Assembly: GCF_030409835.1 (NCBI RefSeq)
Contig: NZ_JAUFQO010000012.1
Location: 186,001-250,000, forward strand
Length of the DNA: 64,000 nucleotides
DNA from: Lutimonas halocynthiae
GTDB taxonomy: Bacteria > Bacteroidota > Bacteroidia > Flavobacteriales > Flavobacteriaceae
Direction: 5' to 3'
A program made the position numbers and the translations under genes. How positions within the stretch are numbered: position 1 is the stretch's first letter; each line of letters begins with the position of its first letter. Positions 44,963 to 54,622 of the stretch are shown piece by piece. The notes under the pieces are model-generated. The model was not told the DNA's origin. It saw nothing but the letters and a program-made list of their open reading frames with translations, and did no database searches.

Positions 44963-46873
44963 ATGTATAAGAAATTAGAGTACAAAGAAGCAGGAAAATT
45001 TGAAGAAACAAGATTTGAAAAGATTCATAATGTTGTATTCGACAATTCAAATATTGCATCAATTGCTGTAGCACAAGAAATTGCCGACTTGATCAGAACC
45101 AAACAGGCAGAATATAAAAAATGTGTTTTAGGTTTGGCAACAGGTTCTTCTCCAATTAAAGTATACGAAGAATTAGTCAGAATGCATCAGGAAGAGGAGC
45201 TTAGCTTTAAAAATGTGGTCACATTTAATCTTGATGAATACTATCCAATGACCAAGGAGAATACGCAGAGTTACTGGTATTTTATGCATGAGCATTTATT
45301 TAACCATGTTGACATCCTTCCTGAGAATATAAATGTTCCAAGTGGCGAGGTTAAAGCAGACGAAGTGCACCAATTCTGCATCGACTATGAATTAAAGATT
45401 AAAGAAGCCGGTGGACTTGACTTTCAGTTATTAGGTATTGGTAGAACTGGTCACATTGGATTTAATGAACCAGGATCACATTATAATTCAGGCACGAGAA
45501 ATATTACACTAGACCATATCACAAGAATTGATGCAGCAACCGCTTTTTTAGGAATAGAACATGTTCCCAGAGTTGCCATCACTATGGGTATCGGGACCAT
45601 TAGAAAAGCCAAGAGAATTGTTTTACTTGCCTGGGGTGTTAATAAGGCCGAAGTTTTGCAGGAAACAATAGAAGGTGAGATCACAGCTGATGTGCCTGCC
45701 ACATATTTACAAAGACATGAAAATGTAACCTTTGTACTTGATGAAGGAGCTTCGAATGACCTTACCCGCGTAAAAACACCTTGGTTGGTTAAGAATTGTA
45801 TATGGACAGATGATTTAATGGCCAAAGCAGTGGTATGGTTAAGCAGTAAGCTTAATAAGTCTATTTTAAAACTTACAGATAAAGATTATAACTACCATGG
45901 GATGTCAAGTTTATTGGTAGAACAAGGTTCGGCTTATCAAATGAACATCAACATGTTCAATAAGCTACAACATACGATTACTGGATGGCCAGGAGGAAAA
46001 CCGAATGCTGATGATACCAACCGACCTGAAAGAAATACGCCAGCTAAAAAACGTGTGATCATATTTAGCCCACACCCTGATGATGATGTAATTTCTATGG
46101 GAGGAACCTTTGACAGATTGGTTGAGCAAGGACATGAAGTGCATGTTGCGTACCAAACTTCTGGAAACATTGCAGTATCTGATGAAGAAGCATTGAAATT
46201 TGCGGAGGTATCGCTTGCATTAAATGGAGAGGAATCATCTGCAGCTCAAATCATTAAAGATTTAGGTGCTAAGAAGGAATACGATCTTGATTCAAGTACA
46301 GTAAGAAACCTAAAAGGATTGATTAGAAGAAAGGAATCTGTAGCAGCTACCAGATATGTGGGTATTCCAGATGAACAGGTTCATTTCTTAGACCTACCAT
46401 TTTATGAAACAGGCAGGGTGAAAAAAGATAAATTAAGTGATAAAGATGTCAAAATTATGTGTGACATCATCGGCGAGATAAAGCCACATCAAATCTATGC
46501 AGCAGGAGACCTAGCCGATCCACATGGAACGCATAAGGTTTGTTTGGACTCTTTGTTTCTCGCTTTAGAAAAATTGAAATCAAAAAGCTATATGGATGAT
46601 TGTTGGGTTTGGTTATATCGAGGCGCATGGCATGAATGGGATATTCACGATGTTGAGATGGCCGTACCGATGAGCCCTGATCAAGTTTTAAAGAAAAAGC
46701 AAGCGATTTTCTACCACCAGTCTCAAAAAGATGGCGTGATGTTCCAAGGCGATGACTCAAGAGAATTCTGGATGCGTGCTGAGGATAGAAACAAGGAAAC
46801 AGCTAAGAAGTACAATAGCTTAGGAATGGCTGATTACGCAGCTTTCGAGGCTTTCAAGAGATATCATTTTTAA
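44963..46873 (+). CDS. nagB: glucosamine-6-phosphate deaminase fused to PIG-L deacetylase-like domain
   Basis: 636 residues from ATG 44963, chosen over TTG 44915. The NagB domain (about 30-270) shows GLATGSSPIKVYEELVRMH, TFNLDEYYPMTKENTQSY and GIGRTGHIGFNEPGS, with the catalytic Asp and His of the family, converting glucosamine-6-phosphate to fructose-6-phosphate and ammonia. From about 360 a PIG-L/LmbE domain begins with FSPHPDDDVISMGGT (zinc-binding HPDDD at 371-375) and contains DLADPHGTHK. The fusion is common in Bacteroidota; the second domain may deacetylate N-acetylglucosamine-6-phosphate or a related sugar. No nagA lies nearby. Confidence 0.94.
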   Translation: MYKKLEYKEAGKFEETRFEKIHNVVFDNSNIASIAVAQEIADLIRTKQAEYKKCVLGLATGSSPIKVYEELVRMHQEEELSFKNVVTFNLDEYYPMTKENTQSYWYFMHEHLFNHVDILPENINVPSGEVKADEVHQFCIDYELKIKEAGGLDFQLLGIGRTGHIGFNEPGSHYNSGTRNITLDHITRIDAATAFLGIEHVPRVAITMGIGTIRKAKRIVLLAWGVNKAEVLQETIEGEITADVPATYLQRHENVTFVLDEGASNDLTRVKTPWLVKNCIWTDDLMAKAVVWLSSKLNKSILKLTDKDYNYHGMSSLLVEQGSAYQMNINMFNKLQHTITGWPGGKPNADDTNRPERNTPAKKRVIIFSPHPDDDVISMGGTFDRLVEQGHEVHVAYQTSGNIAVSDEEALKFAEVSLALNGEESSAAQIIKDLGAKKEYDLDSSTVRNLKGLIRRKESVAATRYVGIPDEQVHFLDLPFYETGRVKKDKLSDKDVKIMCDIIGEIKPHQIYAAGDLADPHGTHKVCLDSLFLALEKLKSKSYMDDCWVWLYRGAWHEWDIHDVEMAVPMSPDQVLKKKQAIFYHQSQKDGVMFQGDDSREFWMRAEDRNKETAKKYNSLGMADYAAFEAFKRYHF

Positions 46874-46893
46874 GATTTTATTTGAGTATTTTG

Positions 46894-46946
46894 AAACCGC
46901 CTTTTTCTGTTTGTCTAATTGTAGACGCTGATCGGCGGTTTTTTTT
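46894..46946 (+). terminator. terminator after nagB
   Basis: AAACCGCC (46894-46901) pairs with GGCGGTTT (46934-46941), followed by a T-run. The 32-base interior contains a second small stem, GTCTA with TAGAC. Confidence 0.7.
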
Positions 46947-46984
46947 AATTAAGAAATTGCTTTTACAACCCTAAATTCAACTAT

Positions 46985-49048
46985 ATGTCGACTAAATTAT
47001 TATTGAGTTTCCTACTAGTATTTGGAGTATTTACTCTTAACGCTCAGGAATCATCTGTTTCTGAGTTGCAATTGATGCCCTGGCCTCAAGAAGTAAATGT
47101 TAATTCTAGTGATTTTAAGATCACTAAAGACTTTTCGATATACATACATGGGGAGGTAAAGGAAGATTCAAGGATTTTTAAAGCATCTACTCGGTTTTTG
47201 AGATACATGACTGATAAATCAGGTGTATTCGTAAATCAAGGGTTTCCTAATAGCAAAGGAATGGATACTGAATCTGCTTCTTTACAGATTGGATTTAATG
47301 AAGTGGCTAAAGTTGAAATGGGAATTGATGAGTCGTATACATTGATTGTCGATAAAGGTGGAATTAAGATCAATGCTGCGACAGATGTAGGCGCCATGCA
47401 TGGGCTTTCTACTTTGTTGCAATTGATAAAAGTGAATGATGGGGCTTATGTCTTTACAGGAGTTTCCATTGAGGATGAGCCGAGGTTTGTCTGGAGAGGC
47501 TTGATGATGGATGTAGCCAGGCATTTTATGCCAATTGAAGTGGTAAAGCGTAATATTGATGCGATGGCCTTCGTAAAGCTGAATGTGTTTCATTGGCATC
47601 TGTCTGATGATCAAGGCTTTCGGGTTGAGTTGAATACCTTGCCTAAATTAACCGAAATGGCATCAGATGGACTATTCTATACCCAAGATCAAATAAGAGA
47701 CATTGTTGCTTATGCTGACGCAAGAGGGATCAGGGTAGTTCCTGAATTTGATGTGCCTGGCCACGGATCAGCATTTTTAACCGCCTATCCTGAGCTTGGA
47801 AGTAAAAAAGATATTGAATATAGCCTGGAGCGAGACGCAGGTATTTTTGATCCTACCCTTGATCCTACCAATGATAAAACCTATGAATTTATGGATACGC
47901 TTTTTAAAGAAGCGGCGCCATTGTTTCAAGATGTGTATTTCCATATAGGAGGAGATGAGAATGAAGGCAAACATTGGCACGAGAATCCTGAGATTCAACA
48001 ATTCATGAAAGAAAATGATTTAAAAGACAATCATGAGTTGCAAACGTATTTTAATATTAAGCTAGAGAAAATTCTTGCTAAATACGGAAAATCCTTAATG
48101 GGTTGGGAAGAAATAATGACAGAAAATATGCCTAAATCTGCTTTGATTCATTCCTGGAGAGGCGTCAATGAAGGCGTTGCTCCTGGGCAATCTTTAGTGG
48201 ATGCAGTGAAGAATGGGTACAAAACGATTTTGTCTAACGGCTATTATATTGATTTGCTTCTTTCTGTTGAAGATCACTATGCAGTAGATCCTATGCCAGC
48301 CATCGAATTGACTAAAGAAGAAGCAAGTAGGATTTTAGGAGGAGAGGCTACCATGTGGAGCGAACTTGTAACGCCTTTAACAATTGATTCGAGAATTTGG
48401 CCAAGAACTGCTGCCATCGCAGAACGATTTTGGTCAGCAAAAGAAGTAACAGACGTTGATAGCATGCTAGAGAGAATGAATAGTATCAGTCAATCTTTAG
48501 AATTGATGGGAATACAGCATAAAAAAGCGTCCGAATATATTTTTAGAAACCTTGCAAATTATCAAGATACACATGCCCTGAGAACTTTGAGTCAGATAAG
48601 TGAGCCTTTTAAGATATATAGCAGAAATGCAGGAGGGACCGAGTATAAAACATATTCTCCATTTACCTTGTTTGCGGATGCCTGTATAGTGGATGCTAAA
48701 GATGTAAGGCCTTTTAGGAAGGCAGTTGAGGCCTATATTAAATCAGCGGATACCCAGACTAAAGAGGCTGTGCAGCAGTATTTGAAAACCTGGAAAGGAT
48801 TGCATGAACAGTTGGAAATGATTTCACCTGATGCACCATTGATTGCCACAATTTTACCTTATGCAAATAGAGTTGCTGAGATCTCTGAACGCTTGTTGAA
48901 TGGCATAGCAGAAGGGAAGTTAACACAAGAGCAATTTAATGACCTTAAATTACTTTTAGAAAGCAAAGAAGACCCATCCTTAAATCTTGATGTGGAATTA
49001 GCGGTTTCAAAAGACCTCTTAGTATTGGCAACTTATTTAGCTGAATAA
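46985..49048 (+). CDS. glycoside hydrolase family 20 beta-N-acetylhexosaminidase
   Basis: 687 residues with a cleavable signal peptide ending TLNAQ. A GH20b domain (about 30-150) precedes the TIM barrel, which opens RFVWRGLMMDVARHFMP and carries KLNVFHWHLSDDQGFR and the catalytic Asp324-Glu325 dyad in VYFHIGGDENEGKHW. GGEATMWSELV near the barrel end is also conserved. It removes terminal N-acetylglucosamine or N-acetylgalactosamine from chitin fragments or glycans in the periplasm. It follows the NagB fusion (its own transcription is suggested by the terminator between) and is 14 bases before an SMP-30-like gene. Confidence 0.95.
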   Translation: MSTKLLLSFLLVFGVFTLNAQESSVSELQLMPWPQEVNVNSSDFKITKDFSIYIHGEVKEDSRIFKASTRFLRYMTDKSGVFVNQGFPNSKGMDTESASLQIGFNEVAKVEMGIDESYTLIVDKGGIKINAATDVGAMHGLSTLLQLIKVNDGAYVFTGVSIEDEPRFVWRGLMMDVARHFMPIEVVKRNIDAMAFVKLNVFHWHLSDDQGFRVELNTLPKLTEMASDGLFYTQDQIRDIVAYADARGIRVVPEFDVPGHGSAFLTAYPELGSKKDIEYSLERDAGIFDPTLDPTNDKTYEFMDTLFKEAAPLFQDVYFHIGGDENEGKHWHENPEIQQFMKENDLKDNHELQTYFNIKLEKILAKYGKSLMGWEEIMTENMPKSALIHSWRGVNEGVAPGQSLVDAVKNGYKTILSNGYYIDLLLSVEDHYAVDPMPAIELTKEEASRILGGEATMWSELVTPLTIDSRIWPRTAAIAERFWSAKEVTDVDSMLERMNSISQSLELMGIQHKKASEYIFRNLANYQDTHALRTLSQISEPFKIYSRNAGGTEYKTYSPFTLFADACIVDAKDVRPFRKAVEAYIKSADTQTKEAVQQYLKTWKGLHEQLEMISPDAPLIATILPYANRVAEISERLLNGIAEGKLTQEQFNDLKLLLESKEDPSLNLDVELAVSKDLLVLATYLAE

Positions 49049-49062
49049 ATCAAATTACCTAT

Positions 49063-49938
49063 ATGAACATTATTAAATCAATTCTCGGTGCAGTTTCCTT
49101 ATTCTTAATTATAGTGGCTTGTGAGCCCGCTGATAAAAGTGCTGATTTCACCAAAGAAATGATTTTTACAGGAGGAATTGAAGGCCCGGCTGTAGATAGT
49201 GAAAATAACTTGTATGCGGTAAATTTTGAAAAGGAGGGTACGATAGGTATCGTTGACATGCAAGGCAATGCATCTGTTTTTATTGAGTTGCCGAACGGTA
49301 GTGTTGGCAATGGAATTCGTTTTGATAAACAAGACAATATGTACATTGCTGATTATGTTAATCACAATGTTTTGATGATTCCTAAAGGGAAGAAGGAGGT
49401 TCAAGTTTATGCACATCACCCTGATCTGAATCAGCCGAATGACCTGGCCATTTCGCCTAATGGAACACTTTATGCAAGCGATCCAAACTGGAAGGAAAGT
49501 ACAGGTAACTTGTGGAAAGTTGATGAAACCGGATTCTCTTTACTCGAGGCTGAAATGGGAACGACTAATGGTGTCGAAGTTTCCCCTGACGGTAAAAAAC
49601 TGTATGTAAACGAATCAGTACAAAGAAAGATATGGTCTTATAACCTGGATGCTGACGGAAATCCAAGTAACAAAACGCTGTTTTATGAATTCAGTGATTT
49701 TGGGATGGATGGGATGCGTTGTGATAATCAAGGGAATATTTATGTTTGCCGATATGACGCAGGAAAAGTGGTTGTTTTAAACCCAGCAGGATCGATTATC
49801 AGAGAAGTCTCTCTTAAAGGCAAAAAACCCACCAATATAGCCTTCGGAGGAAAGGATGGCAAACAATGTTTTGTTACCCTTCAAGACAGGAGATGCATCG
49901 AAACCTTTATGGCTGATCATCCGGGCAGAGATCACTAA
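49063..49938 (+). CDS. SMP-30/gluconolactonase-like beta-propeller lipoprotein
   Basis: 291 residues with lipoprotein signal FLIIVAC (Cys20). The propeller has the SMP-30 pattern: GGIEGPAVDSENNLYAVNF (Glu metal ligand), GNGIRFDKQDNMYIADYV, NQPNDLAISPNGTLYASD, GTTNGVEVSPDGKKLYVNE and FGMDGMRCDNQGNIYVC, which supply the Glu/Asn/Asn/Asp calcium or zinc site. Members hydrolyse sugar lactones. Located 14 bases after GH20, it is likely in the same operon, though the link to amino sugars is unclear. Lactonase activity is inferred, not certain. Confidence 0.9.
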   Translation: MNIIKSILGAVSLFLIIVACEPADKSADFTKEMIFTGGIEGPAVDSENNLYAVNFEKEGTIGIVDMQGNASVFIELPNGSVGNGIRFDKQDNMYIADYVNHNVLMIPKGKKEVQVYAHHPDLNQPNDLAISPNGTLYASDPNWKESTGNLWKVDETGFSLLEAEMGTTNGVEVSPDGKKLYVNESVQRKIWSYNLDADGNPSNKTLFYEFSDFGMDGMRCDNQGNIYVCRYDAGKVVVLNPAGSIIREVSLKGKKPTNIAFGGKDGKQCFVTLQDRRCIETFMADHPGRDH

Positions 49939-50061
49939 ATAATTTATTAGTTCGCTGGCCTTCAAAAGCTTATTTACTGTCCCCAAATCTTTAAAATTGA
50001 ACTTTCGCAATCGATTTCGTTTAAATCTTGCTATTCGTATCAAAATGCGCTTTTTTATTAT

Positions 50062-50069
50062 TATTTTTG
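50062..50069 (+). promoter_or_regulatory. -7 promoter element of pfkA
   Basis: TATTTTTG matches the Bacteroidota -7 consensus TAnnTTTG exactly. It would start transcription near 50076, 12 bases before ATG 50088, and so argues against a start further upstream at 50028. No clear -33 TTG was seen at the usual spacing. Confidence 0.5.
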
Positions 50070-50087
50070 TGTGTTTTTAAAAAGAAT

Positions 50088-51074
50088 ATGAAGAAATTTA
50101 TTAGAAAAGTTGCTGTCATGACCTCAGGAGGTGATTCTCCAGGGATGAATGCCGCCATTAGAGCTGTAGTTCGTGCATGTGCTTATTATAAGTTAGAAAG
50201 CGTTGGGATTTATAGAGGTTATCAGGGTATGATTGAAGGAGATATAGTTCCTTTTTCAGCTCGTGATGTGCACCATATTATTCAGAAAGGTGGGACTGTT
50301 TTGAAAACAGCCAGATCCAAAGAATTTCGTACGATTGAAGGAAGAAAGAAGGCTTATGAAAGCTTGAAGAAGCATGAGGTAGATGCTTTGGTTGTAGTAG
50401 GAGGAGACGGGTCTTTCACAGGTGGAATGATCTTTAGTCAAGAATATGATTTTCCAGTGATCGGAATTCCCGGAACCATTGATAATGATATTTTTGGAAC
50501 AGATTATACGATTGGGTATGATACAGCTTTAAATACAGCTGTTGAAGTAATCGATAAGATTCGTGACACAGCGAGTTCTCACAATAGATTGTTTTTTGTT
50601 GAAGTGATGGGTAGGCAGTCTGGTTATATTGCCTTGAATACTGGAATTGGTGCTGGGGCTGAAGAAATATTGATTCCTGAAGAAGATCTTGGATTAGATC
50701 GTTTGCTTGAATCTTTGGAGAAAAGCCGCAGATCTGGAAAATCTTCAAGTCTTGTAGTAGTTGCTGAAGGTGATAAAACAGGAGCAAATGTTTTTGAATT
50801 GGCTGATTATGTTGAAAAGAATTTACCAGAATATGATGTAAGGGTTTCCATTTTAGGGCACATGCAACGAGGTGGTTCACCAAGTTGTTTTGATCGTGTA
50901 TTAGCGAGTAGAATGGGTGTGAAGGCTGTAGAATTACTTTTGGATAACCAAACTAACAAAATGGTTGGTGTACAGAATAATCAAATGGTCGCGGTGGATT
51001 TAGAAAATGCAGTTAAGGAACACCATAAAATTCCTAACGAAATATTGAGGATATCTGATATTATGTCAGTATAA
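50088..51074 (+). CDS. pfkA: ATP-dependent 6-phosphofructokinase
   Basis: 328 residues from ATG 50088, which gives the canonical N-terminus KKFIRKVAVMTSGGDSPGMN. VVGGDGSFTGG (a Gly after GGD at the position that selects ATP over pyrophosphate) and IPGTIDNDIFGTD (catalytic Asp132) mark an ATP-type enzyme; EVMGRQSGYIA binds fructose-6-phosphate. It commits fructose-6-phosphate from the fructan and amino-sugar pathways to glycolysis. It lies 28 bases before gapA and is likely co-transcribed with it. Confidence 0.97.
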   Translation: MKKFIRKVAVMTSGGDSPGMNAAIRAVVRACAYYKLESVGIYRGYQGMIEGDIVPFSARDVHHIIQKGGTVLKTARSKEFRTIEGRKKAYESLKKHEVDALVVVGGDGSFTGGMIFSQEYDFPVIGIPGTIDNDIFGTDYTIGYDTALNTAVEVIDKIRDTASSHNRLFFVEVMGRQSGYIALNTGIGAGAEEILIPEEDLGLDRLLESLEKSRRSGKSSSLVVVAEGDKTGANVFELADYVEKNLPEYDVRVSILGHMQRGGSPSCFDRVLASRMGVKAVELLLDNQTNKMVGVQNNQMVAVDLENAVKEHHKIPNEILRISDIMSV

Positions 51075-51090
51075 ATAAATTTAATTTTAA

Positions 51091-52098
<1,008 letters not shown>

Positions 52099-52118
52099 GC
52101 ATTAGAAAATATATTTTT

Positions 52119-52150
52119 AAAAAGCTACTTCAACAGAAGTAGCTTTTTTT
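52119..52150 (+). terminator. terminator after gapA
   Basis: AAAAAGCTACTT (52119-52130) pairs with AAGTAGCTTTTT (52137-52148) around CAACAG and runs into further T residues. Confidence 0.92.
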
Positions 52151-52361
52151 TTGCTTCTATCTCAAGATTTTAGCTTTAATACGCATTCCTAAAAGGGCTT
52201 AACTTTCCTAATAATTGTCATAATTTTTGCAAAATGTTTTCTTAACTTTAACCATAGTTAAAAATTGATCTGAGTATTTCTTTTATAAATATCTGAAATT
52301 CAGTTTTGAAAATTTGAATTTCAAAGGATCATTATGTTCATTAATTTCTAAAATTTGTTTT

Positions 52362-53567
52362 ATGGCTCATACAAAAAAAATAAGAGGGATCATCGCTATT
52401 CTAACTGGTGGTGGTGATGTACCTGGTCTTAACCCGGCAATTCGTGCAATTACCATACGCGCAAATCGTGAAGGATTTAAAGTAATTGGTTTGCGCAGAG
52501 GTTGGGCAGGAATAACTGAATTGATTCGGGATAAAAAGGCGGATAACAGTAAAAGTTTTATGCTATTGACCAATGATATTGTAAATAAGGCAGGTAGAAC
52601 AGGAGGGACGTTTTTACATTCTTCTCGAACAAAACCAAGTAAGATGCCTAAAGCAAATGTTCCTGAGCATTTAAAGGATTCTTATAACGAGGAAGTTAAT
52701 GACCTTACCCCAGAAGTGATCAAGAATTTAGAATGGCTTGGTGTAGATTTTTTGATTCCAATTGGAGGTGATGACACTTTAAGTTATGGCGTTAGGTTAT
52801 ATAAAGAAGGTGTGAAAGTAGTTGCTATTCCAAAAACCATGGATAATGATGTGCCTGGTACTGATTATTGCATTGGTTTTAGTACCTGCGTGACAAGAAC
52901 GATTCATATGACCAATAACCTCAGAACTTCAGCCGGGTCTCACGAAAGGATACTTGTGATGGAAGTTTTCGGAAGATATGCCGGATTTACGGCCATGTTA
53001 CCTGCTATGGCGGGCGCTGCAAATCGCTGCGTAATTCCTGAACATGAATTTGACATTCCCCATTTGACAGAACTATTGGTACAGGACAGAAACAATAACC
53101 CTAGTAAGTATTCGGTGGTACTCGTTTCAGAGGGAGCCATGTTTAAAGGCGGGGAAATGATGTTTCAAAATTCAGAAAAAGACATGTTTGGTCACGCCAA
53201 ATTAGGCGGGATAGGTGATGTGGTCTCTGCCGAAATGAAAAATTTAACCGCTAGTTTTAACAAAGGAAAAACCATCAATATTATCAACCAAAAATTAGGC
53301 TATTTGGTTCGCGGTGGCGATCCGGATGCGGTTGACTCTATTGTACCCATGGCTTTTGGTAACCTGGCTCTGGATCTTATCCTGGGAGGATTCCATGGTA
53401 GATTGGTCGTATTGAAAAACGGAAGGTACGACGATGTACCTCTGGATGTCGTTACCAATTCCAAAAAAATCGTCAATGTGGAGAAATATTATAATATTGA
53501 AAGACTAAGACCTCATTATAACCGCTTCGAGATGAAACCAATGTTCCTTATGGCTGCTGATAGTTAA
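52362..53567 (+). CDS. second phosphofructokinase with PPi-type active site
   Basis: 401 residues from ATG 52362 (an upstream in-frame start at 52314 lacks support). The fold is PFK: LTGGGDVPGLNPAIRA at the N-terminus. Two discriminating positions differ from ATP enzymes: GGDDT (Asp138 where E. coli PFK has Gly104) and PKTMDND (Lys158 where E. coli has Gly124; catalytic Asp161). Asp plus Lys at these sites is the known pattern of pyrophosphate-dependent PFKs, so this is probably a reversible PPi enzyme despite a frequent ATP-PFK label for relatives. It has its own promoter region (263 bases after gapA) and a 27-bp hairpin six bases after its stop. Confidence 0.92.
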   Translation: MAHTKKIRGIIAILTGGGDVPGLNPAIRAITIRANREGFKVIGLRRGWAGITELIRDKKADNSKSFMLLTNDIVNKAGRTGGTFLHSSRTKPSKMPKANVPEHLKDSYNEEVNDLTPEVIKNLEWLGVDFLIPIGGDDTLSYGVRLYKEGVKVVAIPKTMDNDVPGTDYCIGFSTCVTRTIHMTNNLRTSAGSHERILVMEVFGRYAGFTAMLPAMAGAANRCVIPEHEFDIPHLTELLVQDRNNNPSKYSVVLVSEGAMFKGGEMMFQNSEKDMFGHAKLGGIGDVVSAEMKNLTASFNKGKTINIINQKLGYLVRGGDPDAVDSIVPMAFGNLALDLILGGFHGRLVVLKNGRYDDVPLDVVTNSKKIVNVEKYYNIERLRPHYNRFEMKPMFLMAADS

Positions 53568-53573
53568 TTGATC

Positions 53574-53633
53574 TCTGATCACCTCAGTTCCGATCACCTC
53601 GGAGGTGAGGTGATCGGAACTGAGGTGATCAGA
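53574..53633. repeat. perfect 27-bp hairpin, modular palindrome copy H2
   Basis: Bases 53574-53600 are exactly complementary to 53607-53633 around the loop GGAGGT, the same loop as copy H1. Reading the right arm outward gives A-B-A with A = AGGTGATC (identical to H1) and B = GGAACTG. It begins six bases after the PFK stop. Confidence 0.93.
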
Positions 53634-53641
53634 TGATAGCC

Positions 53642-53693
53642 AAGGGTTCGGAGGTGAAGGGTTCACTTGCGAACCCTTCACCTCCGAACCCTT
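53642..53693. repeat. perfect 23-bp hairpin, modular palindrome copy H3
   Basis: Bases 53642-53664 are exactly complementary to 53671-53693 around ACTTGC. The arm is A-B-A with A = AAGGGTTC and B = GGAGGTG (identical to the B of H1). It lies eight bases from H2, and 63 bases before the HMG-CoA-lyase start. Confidence 0.93.
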
Positions 53694-53743
53694 CGCAAAT
53701 TAAAATTAAGGAAGCTTGGGAACTGCTATTGGTCATTATTATC

Positions 53744-53751
53744 TATATTTG
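53744..53751 (+). promoter_or_regulatory. -7 promoter element of the HMG-CoA lyase gene
   Basis: TATATTTG matches TAnnTTTG exactly, but ends only five bases before ATG 53757, so the transcript would be almost leaderless. No -33 element at the right distance was found, which lowers confidence. Confidence 0.35.
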
Positions 53752-53756
53752 ATTTG

Positions 53757-54614
53757 ATGAGTCGAATCAAAATTATTGAATGCCCGCGAGATGCCATGCA
53801 AGGCATTAAAAGCCATTTTATCCCTACTGCGGATAAGGTCAGGTATATCAATGCCTTGTTAAAAGTAGGATTTGACACCATTGATTTTGGAAGTTTTGTA
53901 TCGCCAAAGGCCATTCCGCAGATGCGGGATACAGCTGAAGTATTGTCGATGCTTGATCTTGACAATACAGATTCAAAACTACTTGCTATTGTTGCCAATG
54001 TGAGAGGTGCAAATGATGCTTGTCAATTTGATCAAATAGATTATTTAGGCTACCCTTTTTCTATTTCGGAAAACTTTCAAATGAGAAATACGGGTAAAAC
54101 CATTGCGCAATCATTAGTTACTTTAGAGGGAATCATGAAGCTTGCCAATACGCACAAAAAAGAAGTAGTGGCTTATTTATCGATGGGCTTTGGAAATCCT
54201 TATGGTGACCCTTGGAATATTGATATCGTTGGAGAGTGGACTGCTACTTTGGCTAATCTTGGGATTAAAATCTTGTCTTTATCAGATACAATTGGGGTGG
54301 CCGATGGAAAAACAATCAGTTACTTGTTTGAAAACCTGATACCCATGTATCCAGAAATTGAATTTGGAGCACATATGCATACAAATCCTGAAGGCTGGCA
54401 TGAGAAGGTAAGTGCTGCATTCGATGCAGGGTGTAATAGATTTGATGGTGCTATCAAAGGCTTTGGCGGATGTCCTATGGCTAAGGATGAACTGACGGGG
54501 AATATGCCTACAGAAAAATTACTATCTTTTTTTACGGCTAGAAAAGAGAATTCAGGAATCAATCCATTGCGGTTTGAAACTGCTTATAATGAAGCTATGA
54601 AAGTATTTGGTTGA
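53757..54614 (+). CDS. hydroxymethylglutaryl-CoA lyase family protein
   Basis: 285 residues from ATG 53757; an upstream frame extension runs through the H3 hairpin and is not credible. The HMGL-like TIM barrel begins IKIIECPRDAMQGIKSHF (metal/catalytic Arg-Asp), with FDTIDFGSFVSPKAIPQM, LSLSDTIGVADG, FGAHMHTNPEGW (His metal ligands) and the Cys loop GFGGCPMAKDELTGNMPTE. It cleaves HMG-CoA to acetoacetate and acetyl-CoA in leucine degradation. Neighbours are glycolytic, so operon membership is doubtful. It converges on the glucokinase gene with an eight-base gap. Confidence 0.93.
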   Translation: MSRIKIIECPRDAMQGIKSHFIPTADKVRYINALLKVGFDTIDFGSFVSPKAIPQMRDTAEVLSMLDLDNTDSKLLAIVANVRGANDACQFDQIDYLGYPFSISENFQMRNTGKTIAQSLVTLEGIMKLANTHKKEVVAYLSMGFGNPYGDPWNIDIVGEWTATLANLGIKILSLSDTIGVADGKTISYLFENLIPMYPEIEFGAHMHTNPEGWHEKVSAAFDAGCNRFDGAIKGFGGCPMAKDELTGNMPTEKLLSFFTARKENSGINPLRFETAYNEAMKVFG

Positions 54615-54622
54615 GTTAAAGC

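Noticed and set aside
50028-50087. hydrophobic N-terminal extension of the phosphofructokinase
   Set aside because: It overlaps an exact -7 promoter element, and a hydrophobic leader makes no sense for a cytosolic enzyme.
53574-53693. CRISPR array or integron attC site
   Set aside because: There are only two adjacent hairpins, with no regularly spaced identical repeats or unique spacers, no cas genes, and no integrase or attC core sites.
53667-53756. N-terminal extension of the HMG-CoA lyase
   Set aside because: It reads through hairpin H3, has no family similarity, and the conserved domain begins immediately after ATG 53757.
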